From Burkholderiales bacterium (GTDB lineage Bacteria > Pseudomonadota > Gammaproteobacteria > Burkholderiales > Burkholderiaceae_C), in contig JAECRL010000011.1 of NCBI GenBank assembly GCA_016000265.1, positions 62,001 to 126,000 of the forward strand: DNA of 64,000 nucleotides. The letters are read 5' to 3'. Position 1 is the first letter of the stretch; each line of letters begins with the position of its first letter. The position numbers and the translations under genes were made by a program. The notes beneath the pieces were generated by a model that searched no databases, was not told where the DNA came from, and saw nothing but the letters and a program-made list of their open reading frames with translations. This document shows positions 1 to 21,262 of this stretch, piece after piece.

Positions 1-892
1 GACCATGAACTTCTGCGTGAACAACTCGCCCCTGGCGGGTCGCGAAGGCAAGTTCGTGACGAGCCGCCAGATCTGGGACCGCCTGCAAAAGGAGCTGCAG
101 CACAACGTGGCCCTGCGCGTGAAAGAGACCGACGAAGACGGCATCTTCGAGGTGTGCGGTCGCGGCGAACTCCACCTGACCATCCTGCTGGAGAACATGC
201 GTCGTGAAGGCTACGAGCTGGCGGTGTCCAAGCCCCGCGTGATGTTCAAGGACATCGACGGCGTGAAGTGCGAGCCGATGGAGCTGGTGACCGCCGACGT
301 GGAAGAAATCCACCAGGGTGGCGTGATGCAGGCCCTGGGCCTGCGCAAGGGCGATCTGGTCAACATGGAACCGGACGGCCACGGCCGCGTGCGCCTGGAG
401 TACCGCATCCCGGCTCGCGGCCTGATCGGCTTCAGCAACGAGTTCATGAACCTGACGCGTGGCTCGGGCCTGATCTCGTCGATTTTCGACGGCTACGAAG
501 CCCACAAGGGCGACATCGGCGGCCGCAAGAACGGCGTGCTCATCTCCATGGACGACGGTGAAATCTTCACCTACGCCCTGGGCAAGCTGGATGACCGCGG
601 CCGCATGTTCGTCAAGCCGAACGACCCGGTGTACGAGGGCATGATCGTCGGCATCCACAGCCGCGACAACGACTTGGTGGTCAACGCCACGCGCACCAAG
701 CAGCTGACGAACTTCCGTGTGTCGGGCAAGGAAGACGCCGTCAAGATCACGCCGCCGATCGACCTGACGCTGGAATACGGTGTGGACTTCATCGACGACG
801 ACGAGCTCGTCGAGATCACGCCCAAGAGCGTGCGCCTGCGCAAGCGTTTCCTCAAGGAACACGATCGCAAGCGCGCCAACAAGTCCAGCTGA
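1..892 (+). CDS. typA: TypA/BipA ribosome-associated GTPase, C-terminal part (5' cut by window)
   Basis: This is the C-terminal ~296 residues of the translational GTPase TypA/BipA, which binds 70S ribosomes and aids 50S assembly, low-temperature growth and stress adaptation. The reading frame is open from the first base, so the G domain and domain II lie upstream of the window. What remains covers domain III with the EF-G-like CGRGELHL motif, then the BipA-specific C-terminal domain (RIPARGLIGF, GSGLISSIFDGY, RTKQLTNFR). The terminal RKRFLKEHDRKR tail is typical. An in-frame ATG at 5 is internal and not the real start. The next gene is convergent, and a strong hairpin lies between the two. 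Confidence 0.96.
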   Translation, partial: TMNFCVNNSPLAGREGKFVTSRQIWDRLQKELQHNVALRVKETDEDGIFEVCGRGELHLTILLENMRREGYELAVSKPRVMFKDIDGVKCEPMELVTADVEEIHQGGVMQALGLRKGDLVNMEPDGHGRVRLEYRIPARGLIGFSNEFMNLTRGSGLISSIFDGYEAHKGDIGGRKNGVLISMDDGEIFTYALGKLDDRGRMFVKPNDPVYEGMIVGIHSRDNDLVVNATRTKQLTNFRVSGKEDAVKITPPIDLTLEYGVDFIDDDELVEITPKSVRLRKRFLKEHDRKRANKSS

Positions 893-909
893 TTTTCAGC
901 TGAGGTGAG

Positions 910-938
910 GACAACGGGCGGTTCATCCGCCCGTTGTC
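910..938. terminator. Perfect 12-bp hairpin between convergent typA and GGDEF gene
   Basis: A perfect 12-bp inverted repeat (910-921 with 927-938, loop ttcat, arms starting GACAACGGGC) sits 17 bp after the typA stop. It overlaps the last codons of the convergent cyclase gene. It can fold from either strand and probably ends transcription in both directions, although neither side has a long T run. Confidence 0.6.
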
Positions 939-1921
939 ACGTTGGCGTGCAGGTGATCGTGCGTGTCCATCTGCATCTCGAAGCTGAAAAAACAGTTGCG
1001 GCCTTTGGCCTTGGCGCTGTAGAGCGCTTCGTCGGCGCGCATCAGCAGCTGTTGGGCGCTGGTGTCCGAGTCGGGCACGAGGGTGGTGATGCCACCAGAC
1101 AGCGTCACCCAGCCGACCGGTGAGTCCGGGTGGGGGATGCCGCTGCGGGCCATCATGTTTTGCAGCGCCCTCGCGAAGGTCATGGCACCGGAGCGCGGCG
1201 TGCTGGGCAGGATCAGCGCGAACTCCTCGCCGCCGTAGCGCGCGGCGTAGTCCATCGGGCGGCGGCAGATGGTGCTCAGGATCTGCCCGATCTGGCGCAG
1301 GCAGGCGTCGCCCTGGGGGTGGCCCAGGCGGTCGTTGTAGCGCTTGAAGTGGTCGACGTCGCAGATCAGCAGCGTCAGGGGCTGGCCTTCGCGGGCGCAT
1401 TGGCGCACGCTGTGGTGCAGTCGCTCATCCAGCCCGCGGCGGTTGCCCAGCTGCGTGAGTTCGTCTTGCGTCGTCAGGTGCGTGAGGCGCTCGTTGGCCA
1501 GGCGCAGCGCCTCGGAGGTGTCGACGAGTTGGCGGCGCATGCGCTGCAGCCGTGACATGGCATGCAGCTTGGCCGCCAGCACCACGGCGGAAGCGGGCTT
1601 GACGAGGTAGTCGTCGCCACCGGCTTCGATGCCGCGTTGCAGGTCGAGCTCGTGGTCGCGGCTGGAGAGGAAGATGATCGGTGTCCAGTCGCTGCCTTCG
1701 ATCAGGCGGATCTGACGGGCGGCCCAATAGCCGTCTTCGCCTGGCAGCACCACGTCCATGAGGATGAGGTCGGGGCGCTGTGATCGGAATTGACGCAGGG
1801 CTTCGTGGGCATCCTCCGCCTCCCACACGACGTGGCCGTGTGCCTGCAGCTGTTGTGTCAGCGGCATGCGCATGGAGAGCTGGTCTTCGACCAGGAGGAT
1901 TTTCAGGGGTTGATTCGACAT
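923..1921 (-). CDS. Response regulator with GGDEF diguanylate cyclase domain
   Basis: A 332-residue two-domain signalling protein. Residues ~6-125 form a CheY-like receiver with phospho-acceptor Asp56 (ILMDVVLPGEDG) and the conserved Lys near 108 (YLVKPAS). Residues ~150-320 form a GGDEF domain whose active site reads GGEEF (230-234). An RxxD inhibitory I-site (RPMD, 221-224) lies exactly five residues before it. It should therefore make cyclic di-GMP and be product-inhibited, with activity set by phosphorylation from an unseen histidine kinase. I chose the ATG at 1921 (MSNQPLK) because the open frame upstream is unrelated to the family and runs under the divergent hydratase gene. The PleD/WspR-type architecture is clear; the input signal is unknown. 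Confidence 0.93.
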   Translation of the reverse strand: MSNQPLKILLVEDQLSMRMPLTQQLQAHGHVVWEAEDAHEALRQFRSQRPDLILMDVVLPGEDGYWAARQIRLIEGSDWTPIIFLSSRDHELDLQRGIEAGGDDYLVKPASAVVLAAKLHAMSRLQRMRRQLVDTSEALRLANERLTHLTTQDELTQLGNRRGLDERLHHSVRQCAREGQPLTLLICDVDHFKRYNDRLGHPQGDACLRQIGQILSTICRRPMDYAARYGGEEFALILPSTPRSGAMTFARALQNMMARSGIPHPDSPVGWVTLSGGITTLVPDSDTSAQQLLMRADEALYSAKAKGRNCFFSFEMQMDTHDHLHANVTTGG

Positions 1922-2044
1922 GGGCGGTGCGTGGCAGGGGGTGTCCGAAACCCCATGCGGTTTTATCGGCCGCCGAGGGCACCGCTGTAATACATTGTGC
2001 GTCGACCCTTCCTGCAGATGTTTTTTCACCCCTTGGCGAACCCC

Positions 2045-3172
2045 ATGCAGTCTCTTGTCCTGACCGAGGTCCTTGGTGGCCTGGGTGTCATCACCCTGAA
2101 CCGCCCCCGCGCCCTCAACGCCCTGAACCTGGAGATGATCCGGGAGCTGACCACCGTGTTGCGCGGTTGGGCGAACGACCCCGCGGTGCGGTGCGTGTTG
2201 CTGCGAGGCTCGGCTCGCGAGCCGGTGGACGGCAAGCACCCCGTGACCCACTTCTGCGCGGGCGGCGACATCCGCTTCATGCACGACGCGGCGCTGGCGG
2301 GCAACCCGGCGGTGGAGGACTTCTTCACGGAGGAGTACGCGCTCGATCACCTCATTCACACCTTCCCCAAGCCCACCATCGCCTGGATGGAGGGCGTGAC
2401 GATGGGCGGTGGCATGGGCCTGGCCCAGGGCTGCCAGTTGCGCGTGGCCACCGAGTCCGTGCGCATGGCCATGCCTGAGACGCGCATCGGCCTGTTCCCC
2501 GATGTGGCGGGCGGGTACTTTTTGTCTCGCTGCGCGGGCTCGTTGGGCGAGTACCTGGGCATCGTCGGGCCGCACCTGCACGTGACCGATGCGCTGACCC
2601 TGGGCTTGGCCGACGTGCATGCACGCGCCGACAGCCTGATGTCGCTGCTCGCCGCTTTGCGCCAGGAGCCGGCCGGCAGCGCCGACGAGCTGATGGGGCG
2701 GGTGCGCGCGCACATCGACCTGCACCCCCTGACGGAGTTACCTGATGCCACGGTGACGGTGCACTTCGAGGCCATCGGGCGGCACTTCAGCCGACACAGC
2801 CTGGCCGAGATCGTGGCCTCGCTCAAAGGCGATCACAGCGACTGGGCGCGCGCCACGCTGCAGCAGATGTCAGGGCATTCACCGCTGATGATGGGCGTGA
2901 CGCTGGAGCAGATCCGCCGTGCGCGCAGCATGCCCCTGGCCGATGTCTTTCGCATGGAGCGCACGATGGTGCGGCATTGCTTCCAGTTGCGCCTGGGCGC
3001 CAGCAGCGAGACGGTGGAGGGCGTGCGCGCCCTGGTGGTCGACAAGGACCACGCGCCGCGCTGGAACCCATCGAGCGTGGAGGCGGTCACGGCCGAGCAG
3101 GTCGAGGCCTTCTTCGAGCCGGTGTGGCCGCCCCACGCCCACCCGTTGCGGGAGCTGAGCCAGCCGGGGTGA
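2045..3172 (+). CDS. Enoyl-CoA hydratase/isomerase family, 3-hydroxyisobutyryl-CoA hydrolase type
   Basis: A crotonase-superfamily protein of 375 residues, the long (~350-380) class that contains 3-hydroxyisobutyryl-CoA hydrolase of valine breakdown. The oxyanion-hole segments are visible: FCAGGDIRFM near residue 75 and MGGGMGLAQGC near 120. The MPETRIGLFPDVAGGYFLSR block is typical of this subfamily, and a C-terminal helical extension ends in DKDHAPRWNP. I chose the ATG at 2045 (MQSLVLTEV); an upstream in-frame ATG would add 16 unrelated residues. Members of this class are often annotated simply as enoyl-CoA hydratases, so the exact substrate is not proven. Its stop codon abuts the stop of the convergent phosphopantetheinyl transferase gene with no gap. 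Confidence 0.88.
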   Translation: MQSLVLTEVLGGLGVITLNRPRALNALNLEMIRELTTVLRGWANDPAVRCVLLRGSAREPVDGKHPVTHFCAGGDIRFMHDAALAGNPAVEDFFTEEYALDHLIHTFPKPTIAWMEGVTMGGGMGLAQGCQLRVATESVRMAMPETRIGLFPDVAGGYFLSRCAGSLGEYLGIVGPHLHVTDALTLGLADVHARADSLMSLLAALRQEPAGSADELMGRVRAHIDLHPLTELPDATVTVHFEAIGRHFSRHSLAEIVASLKGDHSDWARATLQQMSGHSPLMMGVTLEQIRRARSMPLADVFRMERTMVRHCFQLRLGASSETVEGVRALVVDKDHAPRWNPSSVEAVTAEQVEAFFEPVWPPHAHPLRELSQPG

Positions 3173-3964
3173 TCAGCTGGGCAGCCAGGCGCACGCGGCG
3201 ACCAGCGGGCAGCCCGCGGGCAGTGCCAGGTCGACCCAGTGGATGGGGCCTGGGTGAAGGGCGTGGGGAGGGGGCTCGGTTTGCGAGGGGGCGCTGATTC
3301 GGGCGTCGCCGTGGGGCCAGGGGGCCGCGGGCTGCGCGTTCAGCGACAGCCGATGCGGCTCCAGCTGAAACCCGACCCCCAGGGCCTTGAGGCAGGCTTC
3401 CTTGCGCGTCCAGGTCCGCAAGAAGACCAGCGTGCGTTCCTCGGGCGGTGAGAGGCTGAATTGGGCGTGTTCAGCTGGGGTCATGATGCGGCGCGCCACG
3501 GCGTCGTCATCGGCGGGGCCTTTGTCCGGGGCATCTGTGACATCCCTGACCTCCAGGTCCACCCCCAGCGGGGGGCCTTGCCAGGCCGCCAGCAGGGCCC
3601 ACGGGCCGCTGTGGCTGAGGTTGAAGTGCCAGGTCGGCGTGCCATCCGCAGGCGTGGGGGCCAGCTCCGGTTTGCCATGAAGCCCATCTTGCAGCCGCAA
3701 CGACAGAGGGGGCTGCGCCGTCAATTCCCCGAGCACCGATCGCATCAGGGTGCGGCCGCGCCGGTGGCGCTGGGCGTGAATCGCCTGTTTGAAGCGACTG
3801 GCCCGCGCTTGTTCGTGCTCCTGGAGCAGGTCCTCGGCCACACCGGGGGCGTCCAGGTCCAGCAGGCACAGGGTGAGTTCGCGCTCGGCGAGCGGCAGTC
3901 GCCACCTGAACAGGGGCTGCACCCCCGCCCATTCGGGCAACCGTTCGGGACCCGCCTGTGGCAT
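3173..3964 (-). CDS. 4'-phosphopantetheinyl transferase, Sfp type
   Basis: A 263-residue Sfp-family enzyme that moves phosphopantetheine from CoA onto the serine of carrier domains. Key motifs are present in order: GKPEL (97-101), FNLSHS (114-119), the Mg-binding GVDLE (134-138) and WTRKEACLKA (185-194). The length fits two-fold Sfp proteins rather than the short AcpS type. The start at 3964 is preferred because the 29 codons upstream are not family-like and overlap the divergent gene. Its place at the edge of the NRPS-PKS locus implies that it activates the four carrier domains of the megasynthase; this is inferred from context. Confidence 0.92.
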   Translation of the reverse strand: MPQAGPERLPEWAGVQPLFRWRLPLAERELTLCLLDLDAPGVAEDLLQEHEQARASRFKQAIHAQRHRRGRTLMRSVLGELTAQPPLSLRLQDGLHGKPELAPTPADGTPTWHFNLSHSGPWALLAAWQGPPLGVDLEVRDVTDAPDKGPADDDAVARRIMTPAEHAQFSLSPPEERTLVFLRTWTRKEACLKALGVGFQLEPHRLSLNAQPAAPWPHGDARISAPSQTEPPPHALHPGPIHWVDLALPAGCPLVAACAWLPS

Positions 3965-3992
3965 GATTTTTTTTGTAAAGGAGTGCAAGCGA

Positions 3993-4883
3993 GTGTCTGC
4001 CTGTTTTGACTCGTCGATCGACCCCCGTCTGCTGGACAGGGAGCCGTTCAAGTTCCATCATAAATTGATGGATCACCCGGCGCTGAGCCTGGAGAACCTC
4101 ACCCGCGTGATCCCGGCCCTGCCCGCGGACCACGTGAAGTACTCCAAGGGGCTGATGCGCAACGGCGATGACTTCGAGTCGGCGCACCTGCAGCATCGCA
4201 GCAACTTGTCGCTGGCCGAGACCATCGAGTCCATCCGCACGTCGGATTCTTACGTGATGGTGCGCTCGCCCCAGGTTCACGAGTCCTTCCACCCGGTGTT
4301 CCGTGACCTGAGCGCCGATGTCGAGGCCTTGTTGCGCGAGCAGTTCGGCTCGCGCGAGCGCCTGCTGCTGGCGCCTCGCCTGTACCTGTTCATCGCTTCG
4401 CCCAACAGCCACACGCCGTTTCACATCGACCGCAATTCGACCATGTTGCTGCAGTTCCGTGGCAGCAAGGAGATGGTGATCTTTCCGCGCTGGGAGCCGG
4501 CGGTGGTCACGCACGAGGCCCGCGAGGCCTATGCGGCTTGCGACAACACCAAGTTGCCGTGGTCGAACGAGAAGGATCGCTTTGCCAGGCGTTTCGATTT
4601 CCGACCGGGTGACGGCCTGCACATCCCCTTCATCGCGGGGCACTACGTGCAAAATGGCTCGGAGGACGTCTCCATCTCCATGTCGATCATTTTCAACACG
4701 CCTGAGAGCCAGGCCCAGCTCAACGCCTTGCAGTTCAACCACCGCGTGCGTCCGTGGATGGCCCGCTTGGGCATGCAGCCCACCCCGGTGGGCACGAGCG
4801 CGGGGCGGGACACGTTGAAGTCCAACCTCTGGCGGGCGCACATGAAGCTCAGCCGCAGCCTGGGGGCTGGGGAGCCGGCGTGA
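3993..4883 (+). CDS. JmjC/cupin-8-like protein, putative Fe(II)/2-oxoglutarate oxygenase
   Basis: A 296-residue protein resembling the bacterial cupin-like, jumonji-annotated family. A complete metal triad is visible: HID (H144, D146) in a block starting SPNSHTPFHIDRN, with the second His at about 217 (IPFIAGHYVQNGSED). A GTG at 3993, preceded by aaggag at 3978-3983, gives the family-like N-terminus with the DREPFKFHHKL segment. An in-frame ATG at 3963 has no ribosome site and would overlap the divergent transferase start. The stop overlaps the ATG of the acyltransferase (TGATG), so the two are co-translated. Next to a peptide-making enzyme, a hydroxylating tailoring role is plausible. The substrate is unknown, and some family members have no proven activity. 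Confidence 0.72.
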   Translation: MSACFDSSIDPRLLDREPFKFHHKLMDHPALSLENLTRVIPALPADHVKYSKGLMRNGDDFESAHLQHRSNLSLAETIESIRTSDSYVMVRSPQVHESFHPVFRDLSADVEALLREQFGSRERLLLAPRLYLFIASPNSHTPFHIDRNSTMLLQFRGSKEMVIFPRWEPAVVTHEAREAYAACDNTKLPWSNEKDRFARRFDFRPGDGLHIPFIAGHYVQNGSEDVSISMSIIFNTPESQAQLNALQFNHRVRPWMARLGMQPTPVGTSAGRDTLKSNLWRAHMKLSRSLGAGEPA

Positions 4884-5974
4884 TGCCCGCCTTGTCACCG
4901 GCTTTGTCGGTTTGGCTTGACCTGTGCCGCATCCTGGCGGCCTTGTTCGTTTTCGTGGGGCACGCGGTGGGCCTGGGGGTCGCGCCGGCGGGTTTTTCCG
5001 GGCAGTGGCATCGCAGCGCGGACGACGCGGTCACGGCGTTTTTCGTGATCTCGGGCATCGTGATCGCCCACACGAGCTGGCGCCGGCGTGACGAGGGGCT
5101 GCGTGGCTACGCGGTGGCGCGCCTGTCGCGGGTGTACTCGGTGGCGGTGCCCGCGGTGCTGTTCGCGTACGCGGTGGACCTCATCGGCATGCGGCTGGAT
5201 GCGTCGCACTACGTGCCCGAGTGGCAGTACCCGCAGCCCTGGTTTTACATCCCGCTGCACTGGGCTTTCCTGGGGGAGACCTGGCTGGGGGCCTTTCAGC
5301 CGTTCACGATGGCGCCTTACTGGTCCCTGGTCTACGAGGTCTGGTACTACGCCTTGTTCGGGTGCTTGTTCTTCTTGCGGGGGTGGCTGCGCTGGGCCTT
5401 GGCGGCCGCCTTGTTGCTGGTCATGGGGCCGCGCATCTGGTTGCTGATGCCGCTGTGGTGGCTGGGCGTGTGGTTGCACTCGCGGCTGCAGACGCTGTCG
5501 GTGAACCCGGTGCTCGCCTGGTTGATGATGGCGGCGCTGCCTGTGGGCTATGCCGCTTTCGTCATGACGGGGGTTCAGCGTGAGCTGGATGTGGCCTCCA
5601 AGGCGATGTACGCGGCGATGGCGGGGTGGCTGCCGTTTCCGTTTTTCAGCGGCTCCAGCGTCCACGTGTTGTCTGACTTGGTGATGGCGGGCTTGTTTGC
5701 GCTGTTCGTGGTGGGGTGCGCGCACAGTGGCATCGCGTTCGGGCCGCGAACGCGGGCGTTCATCCAGCGGGTGGCGGGCTTCACCTTCACCTTCTACCTG
5801 ATCCATTACACGCTGTTGACGCTGGCGCTGGCTTGGGGCTGGTCGCGCGTGAGCGAGCTGGCTTTCGTGGGGGTGCTGGTGGGGGTGATGGCCGTGACGT
5901 GGCTTCACGCCCAGGTGGGCGAGCAACGCCGGGGCGTGTACGCGCGCTGGATCGACCGGGTCTTGCCGGGTTAG
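4883..5974 (+). CDS. Acyltransferase-3 family membrane protein
   Basis: A 363-residue polytopic inner-membrane protein of the acyltransferase-3 (OafA/NodX-like) family, with roughly ten hydrophobic segments. The family His of the first membrane segment is present (LFVFVGHAVG, H27), as are FFVISGIVIA and the RLSRVYSVAVP arginine motif after the second segment. These enzymes move acetyl, succinyl or other acyl groups across the membrane onto sugars or small molecules. The ATG at 4883 overlaps the TGA of the JmjC-like gene, indicating translational coupling. The last codon overlaps the stop of the convergent hydrolase. In this locus it may acylate the NRPS-PKS product, but it could also serve an unrelated envelope polymer. 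Confidence 0.82.
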   Translation: MPALSPALSVWLDLCRILAALFVFVGHAVGLGVAPAGFSGQWHRSADDAVTAFFVISGIVIAHTSWRRRDEGLRGYAVARLSRVYSVAVPAVLFAYAVDLIGMRLDASHYVPEWQYPQPWFYIPLHWAFLGETWLGAFQPFTMAPYWSLVYEVWYYALFGCLFFLRGWLRWALAAALLLVMGPRIWLLMPLWWLGVWLHSRLQTLSVNPVLAWLMMAALPVGYAAFVMTGVQRELDVASKAMYAAMAGWLPFPFFSGSSVHVLSDLVMAGLFALFVVGCAHSGIAFGPRTRAFIQRVAGFTFTFYLIHYTLLTLALAWGWSRVSELAFVGVLVGVMAVTWLHAQVGEQRRGVYARWIDRVLPG

Positions 5975-6837
5975 CGCCCCCGGCGCAGCACCTTGTCGCG
6001 CAGCCAGGCTTGTGTCATGCGCAGGAAGGCCTGCTGCGCGGCGGGCGTGGTGAGGAGGTGGTCGGCGGTGTCGAGGAATTCGAAGTCGACGCGCTCCAGG
6101 AAGCGCTGGCCTCGGAACATGTCGCGGAACTGCCCGGCGTGGTTGAACCACAGGGGGTTGCCTTGCGCGTAGGCGAACAGCAAGTCGACGTCCTGGTCGA
6201 CCAGGGCCTGGATGCGTTGGGTGAAGACCGCCTTGTCGGGCGAGCGAGAGGGGGCGTCGCCCGCGGGGGCGGCGGTGGCCGTTGAGGGGGCTGGCAGGGG
6301 GCGACGCAGGAGGCCGCTCAGGCGCACCCGCACCTTGCGGCACAGGCCGCGCCAGCCCAGTCGGCCCAGGCGGTGGGCCCAGGCCAGCACCCGCGAGACG
6401 GGGGTGGGGTAGGCGTACAGGTCCCACAGCAGGGCGGCGCGCAGGCGGGTGTCTTGCAGGCCGACCAGGTGAGCGACTTCGGCGCCCGAGCAAAAACCGA
6501 TCATCACGAAGCGGGCGCAGCCGAAGTGGCGTTGGGCGTGGTCCATCGCGGCTCGGGTGTCGGCCACCCACTGGTCGAGCAAGGCGCGGCCGCCATCCGG
6601 GCGACCGCTGTCTCCCAGGCCGCTGAGGTCGAAGCGGATGCTGGGCACGCCCATGCGCGCGAACTCGCGGGCCAGGTGCACGTTCATGCGGTTGGGGCCG
6701 CTGCGCGGGATGACGCCGGAGTTGGTCAGCAAGGCGACGAGGGGGGGGGTGTCGGGCGGCTGGCCATCGACCTCCGTGAGGGTGGCCACGAGGTGCTGGG
6801 CCTCTCCCAGGATGAGGGTGTGTTCGGTGGCGCTCAT
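5971..6837 (-). CDS. Alpha/beta hydrolase with cysteine nucleophile elbow
   Basis: A 288-residue alpha/beta-hydrolase-fold protein. Its nucleophile elbow reads G-F-C-S-G (114-118), so the nucleophile position carries Cys116 instead of the usual Ser. A strand and oxyanion region (RFDLSGLGDSG) precede it, and a C-terminal DTADH segment supplies a likely catalytic His. A Pro/Ala-rich insertion lies near residues 180-200. Its ATG overlaps the TGA of the preceding hydrolase gene (ATGA), and both lie downstream of and co-directional with the megasynthase, which lacks a thioesterase. It is therefore the best candidate for chain release or editing in trans. Function is inferred from fold and context only. 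Confidence 0.78.
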   Translation of the reverse strand: MSATEHTLILGEAQHLVATLTEVDGQPPDTPPLVALLTNSGVIPRSGPNRMNVHLAREFARMGVPSIRFDLSGLGDSGRPDGGRALLDQWVADTRAAMDHAQRHFGCARFVMIGFCSGAEVAHLVGLQDTRLRAALLWDLYAYPTPVSRVLAWAHRLGRLGWRGLCRKVRVRLSGLLRRPLPAPSTATAAPAGDAPSRSPDKAVFTQRIQALVDQDVDLLFAYAQGNPLWFNHAGQFRDMFRGQRFLERVDFEFLDTADHLLTTPAAQQAFLRMTQAWLRDKVLRRGR

Positions 6838-7673
6838 GTCAACAGGGCGGTCAGGATGCGGGGCAAGTCGGGCGGCACGATGGCGCTACCCATGGCCTGG
6901 CTGGACATCCAGTTGGTGTGCTCGGTCACCTCGTGCAGGCTCAGGCCGTTGCGCTCGCCCACCTGGCGGATGGCGTTCAGGCGCGGGTGGTCGCGTGGCG
7001 CGAGGCAGGCGGTGAGCTGGATGCCCCGCTGGAGCAGGCCAGGCAGCCAGGGCTCGATGGGGTCGAGGTGGAGGAGGTCGTTGCTGAGTTGCTCGCCGAT
7101 GTCGAAGCCCAGCACCGAGCCGGGCAGGCCCGGCTCCTGGGCCCAGCCGCGCGCCAGCAGCGTGGGCCAGGGTTGGGCGAGTTGCCGCTCCAGCTCGTCT
7201 CGGTGCGCGGCTTGCAGCGCGGCCACATAGGCGGGGCCGTCGCAGATGGGCTCCCACAACACGAGGCTGGTCGGCGCCTGCGCGACGCGAGGGGCGGCTT
7301 GAAGCAGCACGTTGGCGCCCAGCCCCATGCCGAACCAGTGAGTGGGCAGATGGGGGGCTTCGGCGTGGAGGGCCCTGAGGGCCTGGTGGGCCGATGCAGC
7401 GTCGTGCACCCAGCCAGACAGGGACTGGGCGCTTTCTTCCCCGGGTGAGTCGCCGCAGCCGTGGGCGTCGTAGCGCAGCACCAGGGCGCCGGCGCGGGCA
7501 AGGCGGTCTGAGAGCACGCGGTAGACGGCCGCGGTGCGGGTGGCTTCCATGCCCATGGGGCGCGCGAGCAGGAAGGCCGCTCGGGGCTCGATGCCCCCGG
7601 GCGGGCGCTGCAGCACCCCGACGACGGGCCGGTCGGGGGGGCCGAAACGGCGGGCGAACAAGGTCTGGGTCAT
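6834..7673 (-). CDS. Alpha/beta hydrolase-like protein lacking the nucleophile
   Basis: A 279-residue alpha/beta-hydrolase-fold protein with the typical LRYDAHGCGDSPG segment. The elbow, however, is G-M-G-L-G (115-119), with glycine where Ser or Cys should be, and I see no clear catalytic His near the C-terminus (HTNWMSS). It may be a non-catalytic partner of the next gene. Paired hydrolase genes in which one member has lost its nucleophile are familiar from the exosortase-associated hydrolase pair. The ATG at 7673 (MTQTLFARR) lies 52 bp after the megasynthase stop, so all three are probably one transcript. Its 3' end overlaps the start of the Cys hydrolase by 4 bp. Confidence 0.72.
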   Translation of the reverse strand: MTQTLFARRFGPPDRPVVGVLQRPPGGIEPRAAFLLARPMGMEATRTAAVYRVLSDRLARAGALVLRYDAHGCGDSPGEESAQSLSGWVHDAASAHQALRALHAEAPHLPTHWFGMGLGANVLLQAAPRVAQAPTSLVLWEPICDGPAYVAALQAAHRDELERQLAQPWPTLLARGWAQEPGLPGSVLGFDIGEQLSNDLLHLDPIEPWLPGLLQRGIQLTACLAPRDHPRLNAIRQVGERNGLSLHEVTEHTNWMSSQAMGSAIVPPDLPRILTALLT

Positions 7674-7725
7674 GCAGGCGTGGGGCGTGGACACGTGGGG
7701 TGGGCGGGCGCGGTGGGCACGGCGG

Positions 7726-20904
<13,179 letters not shown>

Positions 20905-21262
20905 TTCGTCCTGCCTTCCGATGGGTGGTTGCCAGGCGCTGCGTGCAAAGGCCTGACGTCACCCCATTTGTGAGTATCTGATGTGCAAATTGCACATACC
21001 CTGAGGGATTCCATCCCCGATCCACAGTATTCACCCAGTTCGCAATAACGTGGGGCATCAGTCCCCAGTTTGGAGGGGCTGAAAACCCCGTGCGGAGAGG
21101 CTTTTTCATGCTGTGGCCGGGTATTTTTCCGATATTCCGACGAATTGAACAACAGCTGTTGTTTTCTCATCCCTTGAAAAGCATTCTCGGATCGGTGTGA
21201 ATGGGCGCACTCGCTTGCCCCCAGCCCGCGTCGGACGGAAGCAACGCGATACAGTCTCGGCC
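20905..21262. promoter_or_regulatory. Divergent control region between megasynthase and dusA, with two palindromes
   Basis: This is 358 bp without a convincing gene, visibly more AT-rich than its flanks. It holds two perfect dyads. One is a 17-bp element at 20981-20997 (ATGTGCAA, centre A, TTGCACAT), whose centre is about 85 bp before the megasynthase start. The other is a 16-bp element at 21148-21163 (AACAACAG/CTGTTGTT). Both look like operator sites for dimeric regulators. I could not place a confident sigma-70 promoter for either gene. Short minus-strand frames here have no family features and were not called. Confidence 0.5.

Noticed and set aside
3170-3175. TGATCA palindrome at the hydratase/PPTase junction
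   Set aside because: It is simply the two convergent stop codons lying back to back.
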